Assembly (NCBI GenBank): GCA_016617855.1
Contig: JAECUM010016763.1
Location: 1-64,000, forward strand
DNA from: Megalonaias nervosa
Lineage: Eukaryota > Mollusca > Bivalvia > Unionida > Unionidae
Length of the DNA: 64,000 nt
Direction: 5' to 3'
A program made the position numbers and the translations under genes. Within the stretch, counting starts at the first letter, position 1. Each line of letters starts with the position of its first letter. The notes beneath the pieces are model-generated. The model saw only the letters and a list, made by a program, of their open reading frames with translations, made no database searches and was not told the DNA's origin. Below, piece by piece: positions 11,875 to 22,254 of the stretch.

Positions 11875-12711
11875 ACTCTGTAGTTGGTATCCAACTATTA
11901 AATTTATCGCAGTAACCTCGCCACTTGACAAGGCTTTTATTGCCACGCTCTTTGATTACTCATTCTATAACGAAAACATCTTGATCTGTTTTCTGTAATT
12001 CTTGTTCGTAAAGCTACCAATTATTGGTTCCCCGGCTAGATCTTTTAGCGCATACGAGACAGGTATTGTTCAAAGTACTTTATCAATGACAAATACTTAT
12101 TCGGTCCAGCTTGGAGTAAATCCTTTTCAAATACTTTTTTTGTTAACGAAATTCGAACTCAATCTCCGACTTAAAATATATGTCGCCGAAACATATTTTC
12201 GTTTGCTAGCATCGGATGTTTGATTGCGTCATATGGTGACATTTTGATAGTTTGGTATTTCGTGCTGTTTTAATCAGATACTATCCGCGGAAGATCATCA
12301 ATATATCTGTTTGTGTTTTTAGCTGTCATATGTTTGTGGATCCGCTGGTGTAGTGTACGATTAAATCGTTCAAAGTTAACTCTTTTTCCTTCGTTGTAAC
12401 ATATTTTTTTAATCTTATTTTGCTCCAAAAACTGTTCAAAATGTTTAGTAAAACAAGTCTCTTCCGTGGTCAGTCCAAATATTATTTGATCGCCTTTCCA
12501 TACTAACAATAATTTGTTTAAATGTATCAGTTATAGATGTTCCTGGTGTATCTGCAACAGATGTACTAAACGCGTATGTACCTAAAACATCAATAACGTT
12601 AAACAAGTATTTATTATTATCATTAAACTGAGCAAGATTTGAGATATCTACTAAATCTATTGCCAAGATATCATCAACAGCATTCACGACAACATTACGT
12701 CGCGGAAACAT
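11858..12711 (-). pseudogene. int: Polinton retroviral-type integrase with chromodomain
   Basis: DDE integrase that would insert the Polinton. The minus frame from 12711 starts MFPRRNVVVNAVDDILAIDL, where the first catalytic Asp lies in the IDLVDI block. The second block (NNIWTDHGRDLFY, about 12470) carries the second Asp. The next frame, with FEQFLEQNKIKKICYNEGK and FERFNRTLH, would hold the third acidic residue; here it is altered (YNEGKRVNFERFN). Further on come a short SH3-like part (AGEPIIGSF, about 12040) and a C-terminal chromodomain (KSLVKWRGYCDKFNSWIP, about 11915), with the stop at 11858. Frames break at about 12684, 12460 and in the 12000-12270 region. It follows a PLA2-like domain with only a frameshift between, so the two may have been one protein. 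Confidence 0.9.
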
Positions 12712-13214
12712 TTCTTTTTAGGTTTGTGTAGTTCAACTGCGAGCGATTGCATTGGTATAGTATTATTATAAAAATCTCTTCCAACACCTAGCATAAATTT
12801 TGTTCCAATTAATCCTTGCACCAGTTTTCTGTCCAATCGTTCTCGCAGATTTACCGGTTTCATATCATGAAGTTCGTCGAGCATTATCTTATCACAGTCA
12901 GGTTAATCTTGTTCGTTATCATGATAACAGATATCGTGGCGGATTGCAATAGCATCAACTTGATTATAAGGCTCTTGTGCAGATAATGGTTTATTGTTTT
13001 CGTCTAGTTATTTATCGAGCAGATTATATGGCCCAATGTATTTATGGTAAGGCAATGTCCAACCTCCTTTTGGTTTCGGTACTTTGCTGATAAATTTGTG
13101 GATGTCGATGCCGCTGCCAGTTACTTCTCGGCGATTGCAGGATTGACAATACGTAATAATTTTATCTTGTTCAATACAAAGATCTTTATCGCAATCACAA
13201 TTGCACTTATTCAT
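12684..13214 (-). pseudogene. Parvovirus-VP1-like phospholipase A2 domain joined to integrase
   Basis: From 13214 the frame has a Cys-rich start (CNCDCDKDLC, then YCQSCNRRE), then GGWTLPYHKYIGPYN, which is like the calcium loop of the parvovirus VP1u PLA2 fold (G-x-LPG-x-YxGPxN). The block DAIAIRHDICYHD, about 12940, supplies the His-Asp catalytic pair. It continues as DELHDMKPVNLRERLDRKL and GLIGTKFMLGVGR, then AVELHKPKKK, which runs into the integrase after a one-base shift. Two in-frame TAA codons (about 13009 and 12904) break it. From established knowledge, this fold lets parvovirus particles leave endosomes. A role in a Polinton is inference. Confidence 0.75.
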
Positions 13215-13284
13215 CGTCTTATTTTTTAATCATCGACAAAAATAACTTTCTCGTTGGCGCTAACGGCGCATCAGCTACTTGTTT

Positions 13285-13470
13285 GACCGCCGTTGTCCCT
13301 CACGAAGATAGGAATATACTTTTCTTTTACCACAAACAGTACACATACTTTTTAACATCATTCTGTTATTTTTTTATTTCTTCTGTTCGCTCGTCCGTGT
13401 TAGACGTTTTAGTTTTACATTTGAGACAATATGTTGTTGATGACTGCGTCAGTCTTTCAAATAATTTTTT
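13285..13470 (-). pseudogene. Small two-CxxC zinc-ribbon protein of element B
   Basis: A short minus-strand frame reads STTYCLKCKTKTSNTDE from about 13433, then in the next phase MLKSMCTVCGKRKVYSYL near 13340. The two CxxC knuckles about 30 residues apart fit the small zinc-ribbon proteins (DUF5679-like) that often sit beside capsid and protease genes in Polintons. A one-base frameshift and a changed start codon (CTG where ATG is expected) break it. It lies between the protease and the PLA2-integrase gene. Confidence 0.55.
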
Positions 13471-13524
13471 TGTCACACAAAATTAATCGCAACGACTGTG
13501 TCTTTGTTTTTACTCGGATACCTA

Positions 13525-13897
13525 TCAAATTGTAAAATAGACTTTAAAATAATCAGGATCTCTTGCCATCTGCTGGAGAAACATAATACAATAATAGCCA
13601 CAAGCGGATGTTCCGATTGGTTCTAGCTGATTAGATAAGTAACTGATTTTTTTAATTTTTTAAAAATATAATTTTTATAAGATCACTCGGAGGAAGTCCA
13701 AAAGAATCAAAATAATTATCATTGTAAACAGCAACCCACTGAGTACCAGATCCATCATTAATGTTTTGCATATTTATAACGCACGAATCACCTGATGGTA
13801 CATTACCCAATCCATCCTTAGAATGTACTCCGTGAAATCCTTTCTTGACGACAACGTCATCAGATTTCAGTTTCTTTGGTATTTCAAAATTACTCAA
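13525..13897 (-). pseudogene. pro: Adenain-like cysteine protease of element B
   Basis: Maturation protease of the adenovirus type, expected to cut capsid precursors. The frame shows GTQWVAVYNDNYFDSFGLPP (about 13735), then, after stops near 13660, SNQLEPIGTSACGYYC (about 13610), with the nucleophile Cys before Gly, and IMFLQQMARDPDYF. The catalytic His of the usual GTHWVA block is Gln here (CAG), so the triad is broken while Asp and Cys remain. The stop is at 13525. The start is unclear: the frame has no good ATG and runs back into the preceding gene, which ends at 13894. Confidence 0.85.
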
Positions 13898-14112
13898 CGG
13901 CGTCTGGTCCCCGGTAGAGTCATTCCACGTATGTTCCCTAGCAGATTTGGCAGTAGACTGCCAGCTACTCCCGCTAAAAGTGGTCCTATAAATCCGCTTC
14001 GACTTTCAGTTTTTGTTTTGTCGAACGTTTTGTCTTTCTTTTTTTACGTTTTTCTTTTTTCCGCTGACATTTTTGCCGGTGTTCGCACCGGTGCTCGTTG
14101 TTTGGTTGCCAT
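13894..14112 (-). pseudogene. Small basic protein with glycine-rich hydrophobic tail
   Basis: ATG at 14112 gives a 72-residue frame interrupted by one TAA near codon 23. The first part is strongly basic (TKQRAPVRTPAKMSAEKRKT). After the stop come more Lys, then GFIGPLLAGVAGSLLPNLLG and a basic C-terminus ending TRRR. This composition recalls the small adenovirus pX/pVI-like core or minor-capsid proteins of Polintons. Its 3' end abuts the protease. I infer the structural role from composition and position. Confidence 0.6.
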
Positions 14113-14156
14113 TTTTATTTTTTATTGTCACATAAAACTATTGTGCACTGACGGAG

Positions 14157-14543
14157 TCAGCGACGATGGATTTGTTTGATACCATCCCTGGATATTGTTT
14201 TCTTAGTTGCTCCTGATACTGCTCCTGATGCTGCTGCTAGTCCTAGTGTCCCTAGTACAGGTAAAATCTTTGGTATTACCGTTTTAGCTATCGTAGCAAG
14301 TGATAGTCCAAGAGAACCACCTTCTTTTGACATCGCAGTTATTTGCGCAATAGACAGTTTAAGAACAAACGGTTTACCTCTACTGTGTTTATTGATTTGT
14401 TGTTGCGTTAACATTACTTTGGTTGCTGTCTTATTTGTCGATGACTCCGTCGTCGGAAACAACGTCTTCGGAGATATCTTCAAAGAAACAGAGCGTTGTT
14501 TAGCTATTGCTGCTGATAATTTTTCAACTTAACCTTGAGGCAT
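14157..14543 (-). pseudogene. Minor-capsid-like protein with KEGG block and Gly/Ala segment
   Basis: ATG at 14543 (MPQG) is followed by a TAA at codon 5, and then the frame is open to 14157. It has LTQQQINKHSRGKPFVLKLS, the motif AMSKEGGSLGLSL, and a small-residue hydrophobic segment (VLGTLGLAAASGAVSGA). Many Polintons have a small protein of this kind (LKLS...KEGG...) beside the capsid gene. It lies between the capsid C-terminus and the small basic protein, as expected for a structural cluster. The early stop is the only break seen. No enzyme motif. Confidence 0.6.
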
Positions 14544-14601
14544 GTATATTTCTTTAGTTGCGTATTCTATTTTCATTATATTTTATTTTGTTAGATTGTT
14601 T

Positions 14602-15005
14602 TTATACTTGTACCATCATTCTACACTTTGCTGCGTTAATAATCAAGAATCGATCACTAAAAATAGGAGCATATACGTTAAATGGAGCTGCTGCAACGAC
14701 TCCATGCGTCCAAGTTACTTCCATATAAGCAGTTGATCCAATAAGTCGATCGGAATGTCTTGACACATCAAAGTAAAAGATCGGATAAAGCGTACTAAAA
14801 TCTTCAGTGTTAATCTGTGACCCATTGTATATCCAATACTATTGGTATATCAAATTGTGATCCGCCCATGGCGCAATAATACGCATATATAAACATTCTC
14901 GCGAGCGTCTGCAGCTGATTCTAGATCAATGATCAATTTCCACACATTAGTCACTGGTGACGTATGAAAATAACGATAAAAAGTATTAATAATCCTCGTT
15001 TTCTA
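14602..15005 (-). pseudogene. mcp: Polinton major capsid protein, C-terminal fragment
   Basis: Minus-strand blocks resemble the C-terminal jelly roll of Polinton major capsid proteins: NVWKLIIDLESAADAREN (about 14950), then YPIFYFDVSRHSDRLIGS (about 14775) and VYAPIFSDRFL, with a stop at 14602. A frameshift separates the first block from the rest. The 5' two-thirds of the gene is not seen above about 15005, where the sequence becomes unrecognisable, so element B is truncated here. The family match is from memory of conserved blocks, not a search. Confidence 0.65.
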
Positions 15006-15405
15006 AATGAGTTTAATATGGTACACAATTTCCTCACAATCCTTTCTGTTTTCTGTTTCCCCCTCCCATCTCAAGCATAACGGACAAACTACGCAGAAAT
15101 GTGGAGTGAGAGAGAAATTGAATTTGCCCTGGTTTGAAACCTTGAAGTAGAAATTACACCAAGTAACCTACAAGAATATGGTTTGTCGTAACGATCTGTG
15201 TGCACTTTCTTTGGAATCTATCTACAGTGTTTATCAATGATACAATGTTCCAAACTCTGTCGACATTATACGGTAAATTGCTCGGTTACATGGTACACAT
15301 ACTGTGATGTATTTAATATTTTGTTGTTGTTGTTGTTGTTGTTTCTTAAACGTAATATAAAGTTCTAAACTCGATTATTATTAATTAAATATGAAAATGT
15401 CCAAA

Positions 15406-15408
<3 letters not shown>

Positions 15409-15498
<90 letters not shown>
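15409..15498. repeat. (CT)n microsatellite
   Basis: Ninety bases of uninterrupted CT dinucleotide. A complementary (GA)n tract lies 131 bp downstream. Confidence 0.99.
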
Positions 15499-15500
<2 letters not shown>

Positions 15501-15626
15501 ACCCATTGCAGCAAGGTAGGGGCGAAAATCTATGAAAAGAAGAGCGTAGAGGCTTTTCGCTTGCATCATCTCACAATGCCTCTGGACATATGAATGATGG
15601 TAAAAGTTAAGTCAAACCGACCAAAG

Positions 15627-15629
<3 letters not shown>

Positions 15630-15699
<70 letters not shown>
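15630..15699. repeat. (GA)n microsatellite
   Basis: About 70 bases of GA dinucleotide, the reverse complement of the (CT)n tract at 15409-15498, so the two could pair as a long hairpin with a 131-base loop. Confidence 0.99.
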
Positions 15700-15703
<4 letters not shown>

Positions 15704-16153
15704 ATGGCGTAGCTAACCAAGTTTTTGTAGTGCTCTACTTTCTACATTAAAACCATCTTTCATATTTAAGTCATAAGTGTGTATGATATTGATTTAATTA
15801 ATGTGAAAAAACATAGAAACTGAAAAAGAAAACAATTTACTTATCACTACGCAAAGGTGATTGTGAATCATTATAAAAGGCAAAGAACTTCATTTTGTAA
15901 CCGACACACTCGGGGATGTGAGGAGTTCATTCACTCGGTCGATACACAGCTGCCTGAAGTAAATCTTAACTCAGTTCAAGGGCAAATATATGCATTTGTA
16001 TGTGATATAAATAAAATACATGTATAGTATCTACACTCTATCAATGATAACCACTCGTTGCATAAAATTTTCATTAAAGGAAACTCAGCAAGCCTCGTTT
16101 CCTTTTAACGAAAAATTTATACATCTCGTGGTATATCACTGATACAGCGTACA

Positions 16154-16271
<118 letters not shown>

Positions 16272-17118
16272 AACATCATTCGATATTTCTGTAAATGTGT
16301 ATGAAACCTTGCAAGAGACAGCAATCTTTATATAAACTACGTTCAAACGGTCAGAATAACTGTCATCGAGAAAGGCACACACGGTGGCTTATTGATCATA
16401 TTCGATCAGATGTTGTTCCCAACAGCTACAAGGATGTTCTGCCATCTACAATTACGTTGCAATAAAATACACATCCAGATACCTGTCATCACAACAAACA
16501 GTCATAAAGTGGAAGATAGAAATAATACGAGAAAAGGATCATTGAAAATGTAAATGTACCAGCGTCATTAAAAGTTATTTGTGTTGTTTATTGTCATTTT
16601 TAAGCTATCTTTGAACGGTGCGCTATATATCCGTCCTGAGCATCACACAACTGTTTTAGACTTATGCATCAATCAGCTATAATCTGGATGGTGTTCTCGG
16701 TTCGATACAAGGAACAACTTCGGAAACTCGTTGACAGTACAAGCTCTTCTTACTGAACAACACCATTGACAATGGAAACGTCTAAAGTCCTTCCATTACG
16801 GTCCTCAATATTCCTGAACTTAAAGAATGTAATACATAAATCGTTTACACGTCATGCCTGCGTTTAAATGGTTTACATCAGGTTGGTTGGATGGGAATAA
16901 CTAGTGCATAACGAATTAAGGCCTAAAGTCAAAACATATGGTGCTATTGTAGATGTATGCAGATGATAGTTCGACACATACAAGTCATATGTGTGCAAAA
17001 CAGTTTTGGAGACCATAATGTATTGACGCACATCGACACAGTCTTTGGTCTGCATTCGAATGCATAAAGCTTGGCGACTATCACGATTTGAATCTACGCA
17101 ACAATATATCGTGACACC

Positions 17119-18300
17119 GCTATGCACGTGTATAAGAGCGATCCGGCTCGCTACTTCTGGTCATCTGGTATAGGTTGGAATGCGTTGCTGTTCAAAACCA
17201 AAATCGAGCTGTACGTGCTCACTGACATTGACAAAAATTTGTTTATCAAGCGATCACTTCGTGGCGGAATATCAATGATAATTCACAGGTATGATCATGC
17301 CAACAACACAAACGTGGAATGGTATGACCTTGCCGCCCCTAACAGTTACATTACGTATATTTATATAGAAAAAAACCCAACAACTTTTTATATGGGCAAT
17401 GATACAACCTCTTCCGGTGATGGATTTCAGTGGATCTATCCTGTGCATGTAGACCTACAAAAACACGTGACCACGGAATACTTCTTTGAAGTTGATCTGG
17501 AATATCATCAACATTTACATGATGCACACAACAATTATCCGCTGGCACCATAAGAGCTGTCGGTGTCAGATACGTGGATGTCTCCGTATCAGTGCGCGAT
17601 CGTTGATGAATCCAGAAGCACTTACAATGAATGCACTAAACTAGTGCCAAGTCTTAGAACAAAACACAACTATGTACTGCACGTACGAAACCTTCATCTG
17701 TATCTGCGACTGGGTATGTGTGCACCAAGATCCAACGAGTGCTCTAATTTCGCCAGCAAACTTGGATATTCCCTTATATATCTGTGAACTAAGGCTACCA
17801 ATAACTTTGAGATGGACTTTCTAAGCCCATAAACAATGTCGAGTTTGGGAAAACCATAGAGAATCTGCAAAAAAGAATTTGCATATAACTTTTCCGTGAT
17901 TTTGAGCAAGACAAACTTTTAAGATTCATCGCTGATGAATCCAAAAAGTCTTTGATGGTGGACTTGTTGCTATTTTATAATAAAATGTAAAAACTAACAC
18001 TGACAAAACTAATCTATTTTTGATCGTCTGTGTTAGACTTGTCGAAGTTGCTCACGAAAGAGTTCTACTAAAAACAATCAAACCCTTTCACCAGGGTCGA
18101 GTCAAGATACTGTATATTGACACTAACACTTTGTTGATGCATATCACCACAGACGATGTATACGCAGATATAGCTCAACCAAGTTTGGTCAACGGATTTG
18201 ATATCGGCGATTTTCCGAAAGAATATCCTTAATATAGTAAAGCCAACAAAAAGGTTTTAACGAAATAGCTCGCCAGGCGATTTTTGAAAATCCTATGCTT
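17119..18300 (+). pseudogene. polB: Polinton family B DNA polymerase fragment, copy A2
   Basis: Partial copy of the family A polymerase. It begins inside the gene (GIGWNALLFKTKIELYVLTD at about 17168) with NLFIKRSLRGGISMIIHRYD, the palm block (GFQWI, then YFFEVDLEY), a thumb-like block (NNVEFGKTIENLQKR, about 17830) and motif C near 18105. Motif C reads LYIDTNTLL, with the second Asp as Asn. It then has GFDIGDFPKEYP and a stop. Nucleotide identity to copy A1 is obvious around DGFQWI and FFEVDLEY. The exonuclease half and everything upstream are absent. Frames break at about 17550, 17790 and 18030. Confidence 0.88.
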
Positions 18301-19298
18301 GTCGCTTTTAGGAGACCTCACAGCTGGAAAGCCTAAACGATACATTTCCCATAAAAGGCACATTATAAATACATGGATAATGAATGACCTATGATGGTAT
18401 TCAGGGAGTTTAATGAAAAAATAAAAAAAACAAAAACAAGCTACCAGTATTAGGTGGAATCAAGTTGTGTAAATGTTTAATGCATTTACAGATTACAAAA
18501 AAACTGACAATGGTGAAATATTATGAAGAGAACTTTTGCAATTGCGACCAGTAATGCAACCACAACCACAACAACTTCCTAGAGACCCCGATCCTTAATA
18601 TGCTATCCGAAGGTCCTGCTGCACCCGCATCGGAGCAACAATTACAACCAAGAGGTGTAAGGCCATTAAGAGAAGAGTTAGCTGCAAATAGTTTACGAAA
18701 AATCCTATGCTGTCCAAATATTAAATCAATCAACTTTATTTGTACAGCCATCCTCAAAATGTGAATGCTACATACCATTGGTTAAAAACAAAGAATTAAT
18801 GACAAACATACATTAATAACCATTTGTAAGGTTAAAGGTGTGGACACAGTGTGTTTATTTCATTAACACCCTAGTCGGCTATTAGCAAAAACAGACATTG
18901 CTTATACAATCTCTGGTTACAATAGGGTGACCCTGCTTGAAGGTTTTTCCGCACAAAAGATCACGTGATCAATTTATAACTTAAACGTGCCACTAGAATT
19001 TGACTCATCAAAGATTGATAAAATTACACACATCCAAATTTGTGTAGGTGAATTTGTATTATCGGACGAACTGTATTTTAATATACGATTCTTTGAGTTT
19101 TCTTAGTTTTGGACAAATTATTTCCGGATTATGGAGGTAAGTTTTATAGTAATTTTACACTTTGGCCCCCAATTTTGATTTTCGGATCCTGAAGACGAAT
19201 TTCTGGATTAACGGAGAAACTTAACCTTAGGAAGTCCTTTCCGATTGAAATATGTCCGGATAGCGGCGAGGTTTCCGTATAAATGGAGCCTGGATTAA

Positions 19299-19300
<2 letters not shown>
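18301..19300. other. no gene recognised
   Basis: The first 150 bp may be a fading tail of the A2 polymerase (codons after KANKKVL). The remainder shows nothing I can assign. Confidence 0.5.

Positions 19301-19391
<91 letters not shown>
19301..19391. repeat. (TA)n microsatellite
   Basis: About 90 bases of AT dinucleotide, 90 bp before the left end of the MITE at 19482. Confidence 0.99.
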
Positions 19392-19394
<3 letters not shown>

Positions 19395-19481
19395 AATACA
19401 AATCACATGGCGAATAACAGTCCTTTCGAGTGCACTGGATCCAGCAAGGGATCACGTGTGTCAGGGACTAATTAAGATAAA

Positions 19482-19898
<417 letters not shown>

Positions 19899-19926
19899 CT
19901 TGTCTGTTTTTAAAGGCTTGTTCAAC

Positions 19927-20187
19927 ATGGCAACAAGTGGTTGTATAAACAACCCTGTCATATTCTGCTATATTAATGGTAGTTTTGTGGCGAAGAAGCA
20001 AAGACAGAAGGTCACATATTTTCTGACGAAAATGGATCACGCATATTTTGGAATGAAGTTTAGAGATCAAGACAAGTCATGGGCTCCATATGCAGTTTGT
20101 CAAATTTGTTTTGAGGCTTTGAAAAGCTGTAGTAGGAGTATAAAGGTCGCACTGAACTTTGGAATACTCATGAAATTGCTTTCATGA
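19927..20187 (+). pseudogene. Fragment of a Cys-rich invertebrate protein family
   Basis: An open frame starting [20 protein letters not shown] carries the blocks [21 protein letters not shown] and CFEALKSCSR. These resemble, from memory, the N-terminal Cys-rich domain (C-x7-C-Y-x-C-G ... [15 protein letters not shown]) of a large, poorly described invertebrate family with many copies. Here the third Cys of the first group is Asn (CYING). The frame ends at 20187, where the family normally goes on. Probably one piece of a dispersed repeat gene. Function unknown. Confidence 0.45.
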
Positions 20188-20189
20188 GA

Positions 20190-20749
20190 AAATAAACTTC
20201 TGGACTAAAACTGTTAGAATTTTGTACTCTTTAATGTAATTGTTTAGTACATAATATGAATATGTCTTACTTATTTGTGGGAAAATAAACCTGACGAGAT
20301 AAGTGAAAATGCTTGTAAAATTTGAAATCAGTATGTCAAAAATTATGTAAGATCACTTAATAGAAAGAAAACATCTCATTATTTTCCTTGTGTTTCTGTT
20401 CGTTTCTTCTGGTTTTCGGTAATTTTGGTACAACCAATGTAAAGGAAATGAGCTAATATTTCTGAAATTCCTCTAGTAACAAACGGATTGATATCGACGT
20501 AAACATATGCAATTCTACCTTAATAAGTAGCGCTTCCAATTAATTAAGCTAGACATTAGTGGAAAGTTATATATAGTTATTATAGAAAATTCATTATATT
20601 TTGTTAATTTAGAGGTAATTATCTGTATCTTACGGTCAACACGGCTAGATCCAATCATTAAATAATGCTTACTTTGTAAAAATACTTTTTAAAAGAAATA
20701 CCATTTTGTGTGTAGCTTGGGAATTCTTGGCAAAGTATCTTAATATCTT

Positions 20750-20792
<43 letters not shown>

Positions 20793-21390
20793 CATAGAAG
20801 AAATCTTTATATGTCAAAATAGAAGCAAATCTACAGTACACTCAGTATGTACATTTATAGTATATGCACTTAGACATATAAAGGAACTTGAAGAATCTTG
20901 CAATGTACCTTTATAAATAATAATGTTATAGTTTGACTCAGTTCCTACATTGCCTTAGTAAAGACGTCCCTAACCACTGCTAAACATTGGGGATACAAAT
21001 GAAAATAAATCTACACAAAAATCAATAGAATTATATTTCTTAAATCAGATCACTACATATATTAGAGGTTGAGTCTGTATACAGATTAAAAAATACAAAC
21101 TTTTTCTGAATGGTTGACGTACTGCACAGGAAGAATCGGCTTTCTGTCAGATACAATTTCTCTTTTCAATAAAAATGCGCTTTTAACTCAAAACTGGATA
21201 ACACACGTATATGCCTTTGTGTGAAATTGATGGATTTTGGATGTGCTATTTTTTAATATGCCTCTATTGATAATGAAGGGCACCAAAACAACAAAAAAAC
21301 TCTTTGTAAAATATCTATAGTTTCGTCGAACAGATTTGACAAATTTTGCATATTTTACCTAACATTATTCTTAGTGGCTGTGCCACAGGG
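20190..21390. other. Non-coding with (AC)n microsatellite
   Basis: No gene seen. An (AC)n tract of about 40 bp lies at 20751-20790. Confidence 0.6.
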
Positions 21391-22254
21391 TGTGTGTGAT
21401 TCATCTAGTGCAGTAGTGTAGTTGTAGTTAGTGCTTGCCCTTTCTGTTTCAAGCTGCTGCCGCTAGCTAGCCAATAACATCCAGTAGCGAAAAGGCGAGC
21501 CGAGAGCGTAAGCCTGCCCCTGCCAGTACATAGCCCCTCCATCACCAAGCCTCCTGCAGTGCCAGGCTGAACTGAAGGGGATCTCGGAGCAGCAGTGGGC
21601 CCCAGAGGTGTGGCGTGCAGGACCACCGGTACGTGGACACACCCTGGCGTCACACCGACTACTACCCTACCTATGGGTTAAATATAGGGACTTGCCTATC
21701 CGTCCAAGTAAAACCTGATCCGGCATTGATGAGGCTCATTAGAAGTCATGGCGATCCACTGAAGCCAACGGAGTCTCCAGCCGTAGCGATTCTTCGTACC
21801 ACTGGGAACCGGCTTCCGTGGTCGAGAGAATGAGATTGTCCTGTGCAACGACTTTCCCACTTTAAAAGCTCTCCCGCACACGTTTTGTTGTGCAACCCAT
21901 ATGTGACTGTACTAGTACATTTTTAAAGTCGTGCGGCAATGAAGGACTGGCGAAGCAACATGTATAGGTAACTACTGGCAGTCGTAGTGACAAACCTGCA
22001 GCCCTTGGACAAGTGGTCGCTCTCTTCTGTATCCAGGGCAGGAGAGGAGTCAAGAAGCATCCGGTGTGACTGGGTAGCCCATTTTAGGGCAACACTGCTC
22101 ACCCTATACAGGGAGGGGTCTAGAAAAGGTGACCTAAACATTGTCTGCCCTGTATAGTCTTTCCAGTTTATCGCGACTGGCAGATCATCCTCTAATGTAG
22201 TCGAAACGCAGAAACTTGCAGAACAAAGTAACCGGGTAAAAAGAATCTTGTCAT

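Noticed and set aside
15381..15569. Minus frame encoding an Arg-Glu repeat
   Set aside because: It is the translation of a (CT)n microsatellite and no real gene.
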